A stretch of DNA of 64,000 bases. It comes from Mucilaginibacter aquatilis. GTDB lineage: Bacteria > Bacteroidota > Bacteroidia > Sphingobacteriales > Sphingobacteriaceae. Made by a program: the position numbers and the translations under genes. Below are positions 1 to 7,081 of the stretch, one piece after another; positions within the stretch are counted from its first letter, which is position 1; each line of letters opens with the position of its first letter. The stretch lies in contig NZ_WQLA01000005.1 in NCBI RefSeq assembly GCF_009755275.1, positions 248,001-312,000 of the forward strand, written 5' to 3'. A model generated the notes under the pieces. It worked only from the letters and a program-made list of their open reading frames with translations. It made no database searches and was not told the origin of the DNA.

Positions 1-326
1 TGCTAAGCGAAGCCACAACATTGCGCGATAAGTTGGAGACCAACACCCAATACTTCCGCCGAAAAATGACCGAAGCGGGCTTTGACATTAAACCGGGCGT
101 GCATCCAATTGTGCCGGTTATGTTATACGATGCCAAACTATCGCAGCAATTTGCTGCCCGTATGCTCGAAGAAGGTGTTTACGTAATAGGTTTTTATTAC
201 CCTGTAGTACCACAGGGCAAAGCACGTATCCGCGTACAAATTTCGGCAGGGCATGAGCAAGAGCATTTAGATAAAGCTATTGCTGCGTTTACCAAAGTAG
301 GTAAGGAATTAGGTGTAATTAAATAA
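1..326 (+). CDS. kbl: glycine C-acetyltransferase (2-amino-3-ketobutyrate CoA ligase), 3' end only
   Basis: C-terminal part of a PLP-dependent alpha-oxoamine synthase. The frame is open through the left edge, so the start and the PLP lysine lie outside the window; about 108 codons are visible. The segment with PIVPVMLYD, GFYYPVVP and then KARIRVQISAGHE is typical of the small C-terminal domain of Kbl. The enzyme cleaves 2-amino-3-ketobutyrate with CoA to glycine and acetyl-CoA in the cytoplasm. The preceding enzyme of the same pathway, an SDR-type threonine dehydrogenase, lies at 4754-5716 on the other strand, which supports the Kbl call over other oxoamine synthases such as BioF. The gene ends just before the pheS promoter region. 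Confidence 0.85.
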   Translation, partial: LSEATTLRDKLETNTQYFRRKMTEAGFDIKPGVHPIVPVMLYDAKLSQQFAARMLEEGVYVIGFYYPVVPQGKARIRVQISAGHEQEHLDKAIAAFTKVGKELGVIK

Positions 327-341
327 AGCTTTTAAAAGACG

Positions 342-349
342 TATCTTTG
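342..349 (+). promoter_or_regulatory. Bacteroidota -7 box upstream of pheS
   Basis: TATCTTTG matches the Bacteroidota -7 consensus TAnnTTTG exactly and lies about 20 bases before the pheS start codon. No clear -33 TTTG is seen at the usual distance. It implies that pheS has its own promoter after kbl. Confidence 0.5.
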
Positions 350-368
350 CCAGGTAAGGCTAACTATA

Positions 369-1403
369 ATGCAGGAATTAATTGATAAATATACCGCGGA
401 GGTTGAGGCATTTTCACCGGCAAATGCCGACGAATTGGAGACTTTCCGTATTAAATTTTTAGGCACCAAAGGTTTAATTAAAGACCTTTTTGAGCAGTTC
501 AAAAGCACTACACCCGAAGAGAAACGCACCTTAGGTAAAGTGCTTAACCAGTTTAAGCAATTAACTGAAGCAAAACACCAGGAACTCAAAGAGCAATTTG
601 ATTCGCAGCTTACTACAAGCACCAACCAGCAGGATTTGACTTTGCCCGGCGAAGGTTTTGCTGTGGGTTCACGCCATCCGTTGTCGCTGGTTCGCAATGA
701 AATTATTGACATTTTCAAGCGTTTAGGCTTTGTTGTAGCCGAAGGACCTGAAATAGAAGATGACTGGCATAATTTTTCTGCGCTTAACTTCCCAGAGGAG
801 CACCCTGCCCGTGATATGCAGGATACTTTCTTTATCACCAAAGATGGTGGTCAGGATAGTATTGCCTTGCGCACACACACTTCATCGGTGCAGGTACGGA
901 TGATGGAAAACGGCAAACCTCCGTTCCGCGCCATTATGCCGGGCCGTGTATACCGTAATGAAGCTATCTCTGCACGCGCTCACTGCTTTTTTCACCAGGT
1001 TGAGGGCTTGTATGTGGATGAAAACGTATCATTTGCCGACCTGAAGCAAACGCTTTTTCACTTTGTGCAGGAGCTTTATGGCGAAGGTACCAAGGTTCGT
1101 TTCCGCCCTTCGTACTTCCCGTTCACCGAGCCATCGGCCGAAATGGATATATCATGCACCATTTGTAAAGGTGCCGGCTGTAATATGTGTAAACATAGTG
1201 GCTGGGTTGAAATTTTAGGTTGCGGTATGGTTGATCCTAACGTACTTGAAAACTGTGGCATTGATAGTAAAAAATATACCGGTTTTGCATTTGGTATGGG
1301 CATTGAACGTATTACCAACCTTAAATACGTTATACGCGATTTACGTCTGTTCTCGGAAAATGATGTGCGCTTTTTAAAGCAATTTAAAACCGAAATAGTG
1401 TAA
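369..1403 (+). CDS. pheS: phenylalanine--tRNA ligase alpha subunit
   Basis: Catalytic alpha subunit of the heterotetrameric class II phenylalanyl-tRNA synthetase, which charges tRNA-Phe. The 344-residue length is normal. An N-terminal helical coiled-coil region (about 1-90) is followed by the class II core. This includes GSRHPLSLV, GFVVAEGPEIEDDWHNF and the FRPSYFPFTEPSAEMD motif 2/3 region, ending with GFAFGMGIERITNLKY (motif 3). A cysteine-rich stretch, SCTICKGAGCNMC, sits between the core motifs; similar insertions occur in other PheS proteins. The start at 369 follows a TAnnTTTG box. The beta subunit gene pheT is not adjacent; two small genes follow at once instead. Confidence 0.97.
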   Translation: MQELIDKYTAEVEAFSPANADELETFRIKFLGTKGLIKDLFEQFKSTTPEEKRTLGKVLNQFKQLTEAKHQELKEQFDSQLTTSTNQQDLTLPGEGFAVGSRHPLSLVRNEIIDIFKRLGFVVAEGPEIEDDWHNFSALNFPEEHPARDMQDTFFITKDGGQDSIALRTHTSSVQVRMMENGKPPFRAIMPGRVYRNEAISARAHCFFHQVEGLYVDENVSFADLKQTLFHFVQELYGEGTKVRFRPSYFPFTEPSAEMDISCTICKGAGCNMCKHSGWVEILGCGMVDPNVLENCGIDSKKYTGFAFGMGIERITNLKYVIRDLRLFSENDVRFLKQFKTEIV

Positions 1404-1406
1404 TTA

Positions 1407-1820
1407 ATGAGGATATTGGTTTGCCTGATAGGGCTTATACTAACACTTACCGCATGTGGTAAACAAGACCAAAGCTATATACCTAGTGTTGCGGTCAACT
1501 ATCAGGCACCACTTACCGACCCTCGCTTAAGCCGCTTGAATGCAATAGGCGGCTCAGTAACCGTTCCGGGCGGCGTATCAGGTATCATTATTTACAGGGC
1601 CTCAGCCAGCAGCTACGTTGCGTTTGACCGCTGCAGCAGCTATCAGCCTGAAAGGCGCTGCGCCGTAACCATTGATGATACCGGCCTTACCGCTACAGAC
1701 CCCTGCAGCGGTTCAAAATTTTTATTGAGCGATGGCTCTCCGGTTAAGGCACCGGCAACACGCTCACTGCGCACGTACAGCGTGTCAGTTAATAATGTTA
1801 GCATATTTGTGTATAATTGA
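1407..1820 (+). CDS. lipoprotein with a Rieske-like fold that lacks the histidine ligands
   Basis: A 137-residue predicted lipoprotein: a signal peptide ends in the lipobox LTAC with the acylated Cys at 17. The second half (about 55-137) resembles a Rieske [2Fe-2S] domain: a CSSY segment at 76-79, CSGS at 100-103, then GSKFLLSDGSPVKAPATRSL and a closing beta strand. In true Rieske proteins these are CxH and CxxH. Here both cysteines remain (76 and 100) but the histidine positions are serines (78, 103), so no normal cluster is expected. Seen: lipobox and motif spacing. Inferred: Rieske ancestry. The gene starts 3 bases after pheS and ends 3 bases before a TetR gene, so the three are probably co-transcribed. 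Its role is unknown. Confidence 0.75.
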   Translation: MRILVCLIGLILTLTACGKQDQSYIPSVAVNYQAPLTDPRLSRLNAIGGSVTVPGGVSGIIIYRASASSYVAFDRCSSYQPERRCAVTIDDTGLTATDPCSGSKFLLSDGSPVKAPATRSLRTYSVSVNNVSIFVYN

Positions 1821-1823
1821 TAC

Positions 1824-2408
1824 ATGGAAGCCGATAAAATAAGAGAAAGCATAAAGCGTTCGGCCCAGGAGCTGTTTCGCAAATTTGGCTACCATAAAAC
1901 CAGTGTTAATGAAATTGCCAAGAGGACTAAAATAGCCAAGGCAACCATTTATAAGTATTTTGAAAGCAAGGAGGCCATTTTGCACTCACTGCTAATGGAT
2001 TACATACAGGTGAGTGTGGATGAACTTATTCATACCGATACGCCCGATATGGATGAGGAAACACACCTTACTAACCTTATCATGAAAACCTGCCGTTTAT
2101 CTTACACCGTGTGTAATGAGTTCATAGGCTGGGACTTCATCCGTGAGTCAACTAACTCTCAGGAATTTTTGCGTAACCTTTCAAATGAGTTAGAAGATCT
2201 TTTGGTAAGCTCGTTTATGCGCCTTACAGGTATGCGTAAGCATGAAAGCTATCAACAGCGCATCAGGTTTTTAATTAAGTGCAGTAAAAATATTGTTTTT
2301 AGCTTTGCCTTTACTTCGGTAAGTGACGCTGATGTACGCAAGAATTTCGTATCCTTTCAAAAAGAAATTTTGCCTTATTTGGTTAAGGCAGCCATTACCG
2401 TAAATTAA
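1824..2408 (+). CDS. TetR/AcrR family transcriptional regulator
   Basis: A 194-residue one-component repressor-type protein. Residues 1-55 form the TetR DNA-binding domain: helices around ELFRKFGYHKTSVNEIAKR followed by the recognition helix AKATIYKYFESKEAIL. The remainder is an all-helical ligand-binding and dimerisation domain with no recognisable ligand class. It follows the lipoprotein gene by 3 bases and appears to be the last gene of a pheS-lipoprotein-tetR unit. No divergent target gene is present, so its regulon cannot be guessed. The next gene converges on it with only 3 bases between the stop codons. Confidence 0.9.
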   Translation: MEADKIRESIKRSAQELFRKFGYHKTSVNEIAKRTKIAKATIYKYFESKEAILHSLLMDYIQVSVDELIHTDTPDMDEETHLTNLIMKTCRLSYTVCNEFIGWDFIRESTNSQEFLRNLSNELEDLLVSSFMRLTGMRKHESYQQRIRFLIKCSKNIVFSFAFTSVSDADVRKNFVSFQKEILPYLVKAAITVN

Positions 2409-2411
2409 TAA

Positions 2412-3686
2412 TTATTCCTTATCGCCTTCTGCAGGAGGCTTAGGCTTCATCATACCTGGATTAAAGCGAGGCTTATATGGCTGCTTTGCGGGCGGTGTGG
2501 TTGGCGCAGGAGCAGTACTTTCTTCTGCTTTAGGTGCAGGAGTTACGGCTTCAGTGGGTTGAGCAGTTTCTTTTGTTTTCTCTTCTTCAGATGGTGCCGA
2601 CTTGGTAGTAGTTACACCGGCCTTAAACCGTGGCTTAAAACCTAATTTAGGTGCAGCAGGTGCTTCCGGTTTTTCATCTTCGTTGGATGACACTTCTGTT
2701 GAAGCCTCTTCCGTTGTTTCCTTGCTACTTTCTGATATGGACTCAGCAGGCTTTTCCTCTGTCGGTTTGGTAGTAGTTATACCAGCCTTAAAGCGTGGTT
2801 TAAAGCCTAATTTTGGCGTCGTAGGCTGTTCTACTGACTCCACTGCTACATCAATAGCAGGTTTGTCTTCCGTGTCAGCCGTTGTGTTTTCTAGTGCAAT
2901 ATTAGCGGGCTTTTCTTCAACAGGCTTACTTGTAGTTATGCCAGCCTTAAAGCGTGGTTTAAAGCCGGGTTTGACAGTTGTGCTTGCAGGCTTATCTGTA
3001 GCTGCATCAACCGAAGCATTTTCTTTTGCAGTTTCAGTATCCGTGATAGCACTATTGCTTTCCGTTGATGATTCAACAGGTATAGAATTCTCGTTGACCG
3101 GTTTGCCTGTAACGCCAGCCTTAAATTTCGGCTTAAAGCCCAATTTGGCAGGTTGTGCAGCAGGAGAAGTGCTATTGTCATTGGTTGCCTCAGATGCCGG
3201 TGTAGGCGTTACCTCTTCTGCCGGTTTGGTAACTCCTGCTTTGAAACGAGGCTTGAAACCCATTTTTACAGGTTCGGCAGCAGGTTTCGATGTTGCTGGT
3301 GCTTCGGCTGGTTCTTGTTTGGCCTGATCTGTAGTTTGCGGTAAGGGAGCGTTTTCAGCAGGTTTGGGTACTGGTGTTGTTCCTGCTTTAAACTTGGGCT
3401 TGAAACCTAACTTATCAAGTTCACCCTGTGGTGTTGGCTCGGTTAAAGCGTCGGCCACGGTTTGTTCGGCAATTGGGTTCTCAAGGCGAACTTTCTCTTC
3501 CTTAACCTCTACAGGTAGTGGATACTCATGGCGTAACTTATTAAACCAGTACTTTTTAGTATGGTCAAAGCTTTTCTCGCCCATCTGCGCATAGTGCTCT
3601 TTAAATTCCGAAAACAAGTCCGGCTGCCCTTGTTCAAGGGTAGCAAGATTTATTTTCTTCTTTTTAAAAAACTCTTCGAATAACAT
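2412..3686 (-). CDS. protein with seven short basic GFKPRFKAG repeats in acidic, proline-rich linkers
   Basis: Function unknown. I place the start at 3686 (424 residues), at the Met of MLFEEFFKKKKINLATLEQ. A start codon at 3749 would add 21 residues, but that codon lies inside a REP-like palindrome. The first ~75 residues form a compact, charged domain ending FDHTKKYWFNKLRHEYPL. The rest is low-complexity P/E/T/A/S sequence interrupted by seven copies of a motif close to KLGFKPRFKAGVT; the last copy is degenerate (KQPYKPRFNPGMM). No signal peptide or membrane segment is seen. Basic-aromatic motifs in acidic linkers could bind a repeated partner such as nucleic acid or a ribosome, but that is only inference. 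The gene converges with tetR. Confidence 0.75.
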   Translation of the reverse strand: MLFEEFFKKKKINLATLEQGQPDLFSEFKEHYAQMGEKSFDHTKKYWFNKLRHEYPLPVEVKEEKVRLENPIAEQTVADALTEPTPQGELDKLGFKPKFKAGTTPVPKPAENAPLPQTTDQAKQEPAEAPATSKPAAEPVKMGFKPRFKAGVTKPAEEVTPTPASEATNDNSTSPAAQPAKLGFKPKFKAGVTGKPVNENSIPVESSTESNSAITDTETAKENASVDAATDKPASTTVKPGFKPRFKAGITTSKPVEEKPANIALENTTADTEDKPAIDVAVESVEQPTTPKLGFKPRFKAGITTTKPTEEKPAESISESSKETTEEASTEVSSNEDEKPEAPAAPKLGFKPRFKAGVTTTKSAPSEEEKTKETAQPTEAVTPAPKAEESTAPAPTTPPAKQPYKPRFNPGMMKPKPPAEGDKE

Positions 3687-3743
3687 GGATGGATTTCGGA
3701 ATTCGGATGTTTGACTTTGGATTTGTTCTTGCTTGCCAAGCAA

Positions 3744-3825
3744 TGTCATTTCAAGGAACGAGAAATCTTTTCGAGCGGGTAACTTATCAACTAGAAAAGA
3801 TTTCTCTCTGTCGTTCGCAATGACA
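3744..3825. repeat. REP-like imperfect palindrome, copy 1
   Basis: The left arm begins TGTCATTTCAAGGAACGAG and runs through AAATCTTTTCGA. The right arm, AGAAAAGATTTCTCTCTGTC followed by GTTCGCAATGACA, is its approximate reverse complement. A second copy with the same arms is at 23274-23358. The left end overlaps the spurious upstream start codon of the repeat-protein gene. Confidence 0.75.
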
Positions 3826-3895
3826 GGTATGGTTAAAGAGTAAGGCCATAGCCAAAAGTCTTGGCTCTTGGTTCTTAGCTCTTGACTCTAAAAAA

Positions 3896-4621
3896 CTACT
3901 CCGCCATATTATGGTAAACCGCCTGTACGTCATCGTCTTCCTCCAGCTTGTCTATAAGCTTAAGTACGTCGGCAGCGGCTTCTTCGCTAATTTCAGTAGT
4001 TGATAACGAAATACGCTCCAACTTGGCCGATTTTAGTTCAATACCTAAACCTTCCAAAGTCTTCTGCATTTTACCAAAATCTTCGTAAGCAGCGTGAATT
4101 ACGGCAACGTCTTTGCCTTCTTCATCGGTTTCCACAAAAAGTTCTTCCAAGCCTGCGTCGATTAGTTCAAACTCCAGTTCTTCCAAATCACGCTCTCCCG
4201 GGTCAAAACGGAAAACCGATTTACGGCTGAAAATAAAATCTAATGAACCGGTTTTGCCTAGTGTGCCGCCAACTTTAGTGAAGTAGCTGCGTACGTTGGC
4301 CACAGTACGGTTAGTGTTATCGGTTGCAGTTTCAACCAGTACGGCTACGCCATGGGGTGCATAACCTTCGTATACTAATTCTTCGTAGTCTTTCTCGTCT
4401 TTGCTGGATGCACGCTTAATAGCAGCCTCAACACGGTCTTTAGGCATGTTTACCGCCTTGGCGTTTTGCATAGCGGTACGCAGGCGCGAGTTGCTTTCGG
4501 GGTTTGGACCGCCATCTTTAACGGCCATCACAATCTCTTTACCTAAACGGGTAAACTGAACGGCCATCTTGGCCCAGCGCTTAAATTTTCTTTCTTTTCG
4601 GAACTCAAATGCTCTTCCCAT
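3896..4621 (-). CDS. yebC: YebC/PmpR family protein
   Basis: A 241-residue member of the YebC/PmpR (TACO1) family. Family members have been described as DNA-binding regulators and, more recently, as factors that help ribosomes pass difficult stretches such as polyproline. Visible features are the N-terminal MGRAFEFRKERKFKRWAKMA, the block KDGGPNPESNSRLRTAMQNAKAVNMPKDRVEAAIKRA, YEGYAPHGVAVLVE, and NRTVANVRSYFTKVGGTLG. The acidic C terminus ends LEEDDDVQAVYHNMAE. Full length. It is preceded by a 130-base gap and followed by the REP-like element. The family is certain; which role applies here cannot be read from the sequence. Confidence 0.95.
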   Translation of the reverse strand: MGRAFEFRKERKFKRWAKMAVQFTRLGKEIVMAVKDGGPNPESNSRLRTAMQNAKAVNMPKDRVEAAIKRASSKDEKDYEELVYEGYAPHGVAVLVETATDNTNRTVANVRSYFTKVGGTLGKTGSLDFIFSRKSVFRFDPGERDLEELEFELIDAGLEELFVETDEEGKDVAVIHAAYEDFGKMQKTLEGLGIELKSAKLERISLSTTEISEEAAADVLKLIDKLEEDDDVQAVYHNMAE

Positions 4622-4753
4622 TATATAGCAAATAGTTAGTTGTTGTTAGTTATTATTCCCAGCCTGTCATTCGAACGAAAAAAAACCTATACGCCAAAAA
4701 GCAGCTTTAACAGGATTTCTTATTGTCACTCGATAATAACAATCGGAAACAGA

Positions 4754-5716
4754 CTACAAAACTAAACTATTCTTTAAATTTTTCAGCATTTCGCTGGTAA
4801 GGCGTTCAATATCATATTCCAGTTTCCAATCCCAGTCAGTTTTTGCGTAGGTATCATCAATAGATTGCGGCCAACTATCTGCAATAGCTTGTCGAGGGTC
4901 GTTATCGGCATAGGTAAGTGTGAACTCTGGTATTTGTTTTTTTATTTCGGCGGCAAGAGCTTCAGGGGTAAAGCTAATTCCACCCAGGTTGTAGCTTGAG
5001 CGTATGGTAATGCACTCGTCAGGTGCATCCATAAGACTTAACGTAGCGCGGATGGCATCATCCATATACATCATGGGTAATGCCGTATTGGCCGATAAGA
5101 AGCTTTGGTAAGTTCCGCTTTGTAACGCTTCGTGAAAAATATGCACGGCGTAATCGGTAGTGCCTCCACCTGGGTTAGTTTTCCAGCTGATAAGGCCGGG
5201 GTAACGTATACTGCGTACATCGAGCCCATATTTGGCGTGGTAGTACTCGCACCAGCGTTCGCCGGCCAGCTTACTAAAACCGTAGACTGTGTTAGGATCC
5301 ATTACGCAGTACTGTGGTGTATTTTGTTTTGGCGAGTGCGGGCCAAATACTGCAATAGAGCTTGGCCAGAAAACTTTCTTTACTTCAAATTCAACAGCAA
5401 GATCGAGCACGTGGATAAGGCCGTTCATGTTTAAATCCCAGGCCAGTTTTGGCTTTTGCTCGCCAACGGCCGAAAGTATGGCGGCCAGCAGGTATACCTG
5501 TGTGGGGCGGTACAGTTCAAATATATGTTGCAAGCTGTTTTTGTCAAGCACGTTTGCAATTTCAAAAGGGCCGCCATTGCGTATGGCATCAACCGGTGCG
5601 TTTATATCAGAAGCAATAACATGATCTGCGCCATGTTTTTTTCGCAAAGCTAAAACCAGTTCGCTGCCAATTTGCCCGTTAGCTCCTATTACCAATACCT
5701 TTTCGCTTGTTGCCAT
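4754..5716 (-). CDS. L-threonine 3-dehydrogenase, short-chain/epimerase (SDR) type
   Basis: NAD-dependent oxidation of L-threonine to 2-amino-3-ketobutyrate, the substrate of Kbl. The start at 5716 gives 320 residues beginning MATSEKVLVIG; a longer frame reaches 5896, but its first 60 residues have no family resemblance and cross the promoter. The Rossmann motif GANGQIG is at 11-17, the catalytic YxxxK at Tyr145/Lys149, with serines at 119-120. The motifs NPGGGTTDYAVHIFHEA and LPMMYMDDAIRATL are typical of the extended-SDR threonine dehydrogenases known from Flavobacterium, unlike the zinc alcohol-dehydrogenase type of E. coli. The presence of kbl within 5 kb supports the call. Other UDP-sugar epimerase-like proteins are the alternative. 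Confidence 0.88.
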   Translation of the reverse strand: MATSEKVLVIGANGQIGSELVLALRKKHGADHVIASDINAPVDAIRNGGPFEIANVLDKNSLQHIFELYRPTQVYLLAAILSAVGEQKPKLAWDLNMNGLIHVLDLAVEFEVKKVFWPSSIAVFGPHSPKQNTPQYCVMDPNTVYGFSKLAGERWCEYYHAKYGLDVRSIRYPGLISWKTNPGGGTTDYAVHIFHEALQSGTYQSFLSANTALPMMYMDDAIRATLSLMDAPDECITIRSSYNLGGISFTPEALAAEIKKQIPEFTLTYADNDPRQAIADSWPQSIDDTYAKTDWDWKLEYDIERLTSEMLKNLKNSLVL

Positions 5717-5734
5717 ATAATATTTGGATGTATA

Positions 5735-5742
5735 CAAATTTA
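5735..5742 (-). promoter_or_regulatory. -7 box for the threonine dehydrogenase gene
   Basis: On the minus strand the sequence reads TAAATTTG, an exact TAnnTTTG match 18 bases before the start codon at 5716. It falls inside the longer reading frame, which favours the shorter start. Confidence 0.5.
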
Positions 5743-5943
5743 CAAAAATGCTTGTAAACGTTTTATAATATGGATTTAAAAGTTTAGCTGTTATCGGATT
5801 TATCAAAAAGCATTCACAAATAGTTATAAAGATCCTTTTTACTGCCAAATTAAATTCGGTTGAAAATACATGGTTTATCAAGGCTGCAGTCTTCAAAAAC
5901 CTTATAAATAAAGCGTTTAAGGCTTTTTTTGTTTAAAAAAGCC

Positions 5944-5951
5944 TACATTTG
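5944..5951 (+). promoter_or_regulatory. -7 box for asd
   Basis: TACATTTG, an exact match to the Bacteroidota -7 consensus, 43 bases before the asd ATG. A TTTG at 5928-5931 is upstream but only 12 bases away, shorter than the usual 17-23. Confidence 0.5.
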
Positions 5952-5994
5952 AAAATTAACATTTTTATTAATTACATAATTTATTCGAGAGACA

Positions 5995-7002
5995 ATGAAA
6001 GTCGCAGTAGTAGGTGCTACCGGTTTGGTAGGCACTAAAATGTTGCAGATTCTTGAAGAACGCAACTTTCCGGTAACAGAATTAATCCCCGTGGCATCAG
6101 CAAAAAGTGTAGGTAAAGAAGTTACCTATAAGGGCAAGCCATATAAGGTGGTAACTGTTGAGGATGCGATAAAGCAGAAGCCCGATATTGCCTTATTTTC
6201 GGCAGGGGGAAGCACTTCATTGGAGCAGGCACCTTTATTTGCCGAAGCGGGCATCACCGTTATCGACAATTCATCGGCCTGGCGCATGGACCCAACCAAA
6301 AAACTGGTTGTACCTGAGGTTAACGCAGATGTATTAACAGCCGAAGATAAAATCATTGCCAACCCCAACTGTTCAACCATACAAATGGTAGTGGCCTTAA
6401 AGCCCCTGCACGATAAATATAAAATTAAACGCGTAGTGGTATCAACTTACCAATCAGTTACCGGTACCGGTGTAAAAGCTGTTGATCAGTTGTTTAATGA
6501 GCGTAAAGGCATTGATGGCCCTAAAGCTTACCCTTATCAAATTGACCTGAACGTGTTGCCACACATTGACGTGTTTACGGAGAATGGGTACACCAAGGAA
6601 GAAATGAAAATGATCTTGGAAACCAAAAAGATTATGGGCGATGACAGCATCCGCGTTACAGCAACAACCGTGCGTATTCCGGTAATGGGCGGTCACTCAG
6701 AATCTGTTAACATTGAATTTGAGAACGACTTTGACTTGGACGAGTTACGCACACTGCTGAGCGAGTCGCCGGGTATTGTTGTGGTTGATGATGTTGCCAA
6801 CCTGAAATACCCAATGCCTTTAGATGCTCACGAAAAAGACGAAGTGTTTGTGGGCCGTTTACGCCGTGACGAAACACAAGATAACACATTGAACGCATGG
6901 ATAGTATCAGATAACTTACGCAAGGGTGCTGCAACCAATGCCGTGCAAATTGCAGAGTACCTGGTAGCTAAAAACCTGGTAGGTCAGGCTGTAGAAGCTT
7001 AA
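5995..7002 (+). CDS. asd: aspartate-semialdehyde dehydrogenase
   Basis: NADP-dependent reduction of aspartyl phosphate to aspartate semialdehyde, the branch point for lysine/diaminopimelate, threonine and methionine synthesis. At 335 residues it is of normal length. The nucleotide-binding GATGLVG is at residues 7-13 and the active-site cysteine is Cys126 in ANPNCSTIQ. Further family motifs are YQSVTGTGVKAVDQL, RIPVMGGHSESV and the C-terminal WIVSDNLRKGAATNAVQIAE. It is transcribed alone from a nearby promoter, divergent from threonine dehydrogenase, and ends at a strong hairpin terminator. Confidence 0.97.
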   Translation: MKVAVVGATGLVGTKMLQILEERNFPVTELIPVASAKSVGKEVTYKGKPYKVVTVEDAIKQKPDIALFSAGGSTSLEQAPLFAEAGITVIDNSSAWRMDPTKKLVVPEVNADVLTAEDKIIANPNCSTIQMVVALKPLHDKYKIKRVVVSTYQSVTGTGVKAVDQLFNERKGIDGPKAYPYQIDLNVLPHIDVFTENGYTKEEMKMILETKKIMGDDSIRVTATTVRIPVMGGHSESVNIEFENDFDLDELRTLLSESPGIVVVDDVANLKYPMPLDAHEKDEVFVGRLRRDETQDNTLNAWIVSDNLRKGAATNAVQIAEYLVAKNLVGQAVEA

Positions 7003-7027
7003 GCCCCCCAGCCCCCTGAAGGGGGAG
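7003..7027. repeat. C-rich/G-rich inverted motif after asd
   Basis: Directly after the asd stop comes GCCCCCCAGCCCCCTGAAGG then GGGAG. It contains the small palindrome CCCCCTgaAGGGGG. Very similar CCCCC..GGGGG motifs are common between genes in Bacteroidota; only one copy is in this window. Confidence 0.4.
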
Positions 7028-7043
7028 TTGGAGAAATATATTG

Positions 7044-7076
7044 AAAGGGATAGTCTTTGTGGACTATCCCTTTTTT
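7044..7076 (+). terminator. Rho-independent terminator of asd
   Basis: The stem AAAGGGATAGTC (7044-7055) pairs with GACTATCCCTTT, closing on a six-base T run. It lies between asd and the convergent GT87 gene. Confidence 0.85.
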
Positions 7077-7081
7077 GAATA

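Noticed and set aside
2602-3327. A 241-codon frame on the plus strand over the repeat-protein gene
   Set aside because: It is the antisense shadow of the low-complexity repeats: its sequence repeats because the opposite strand repeats. No signal of its own was found.
3687-3749. N-terminal extension of the repeat protein
   Set aside because: The extra start codon lies inside a REP-like palindrome and the 21 residues resemble nothing.
4664-4740. Third REP-like copy between yebC and threonine dehydrogenase
   Set aside because: Only TGTCATTCGAACGA and a weak downstream match remain; no clear pairing arm, so not listed as a repeat.
5717-5896. 60-residue N-terminal extension of threonine dehydrogenase
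   Set aside because: The SDR family begins at the Rossmann strand near the start at 5716, and a -7 box lies inside the extension.
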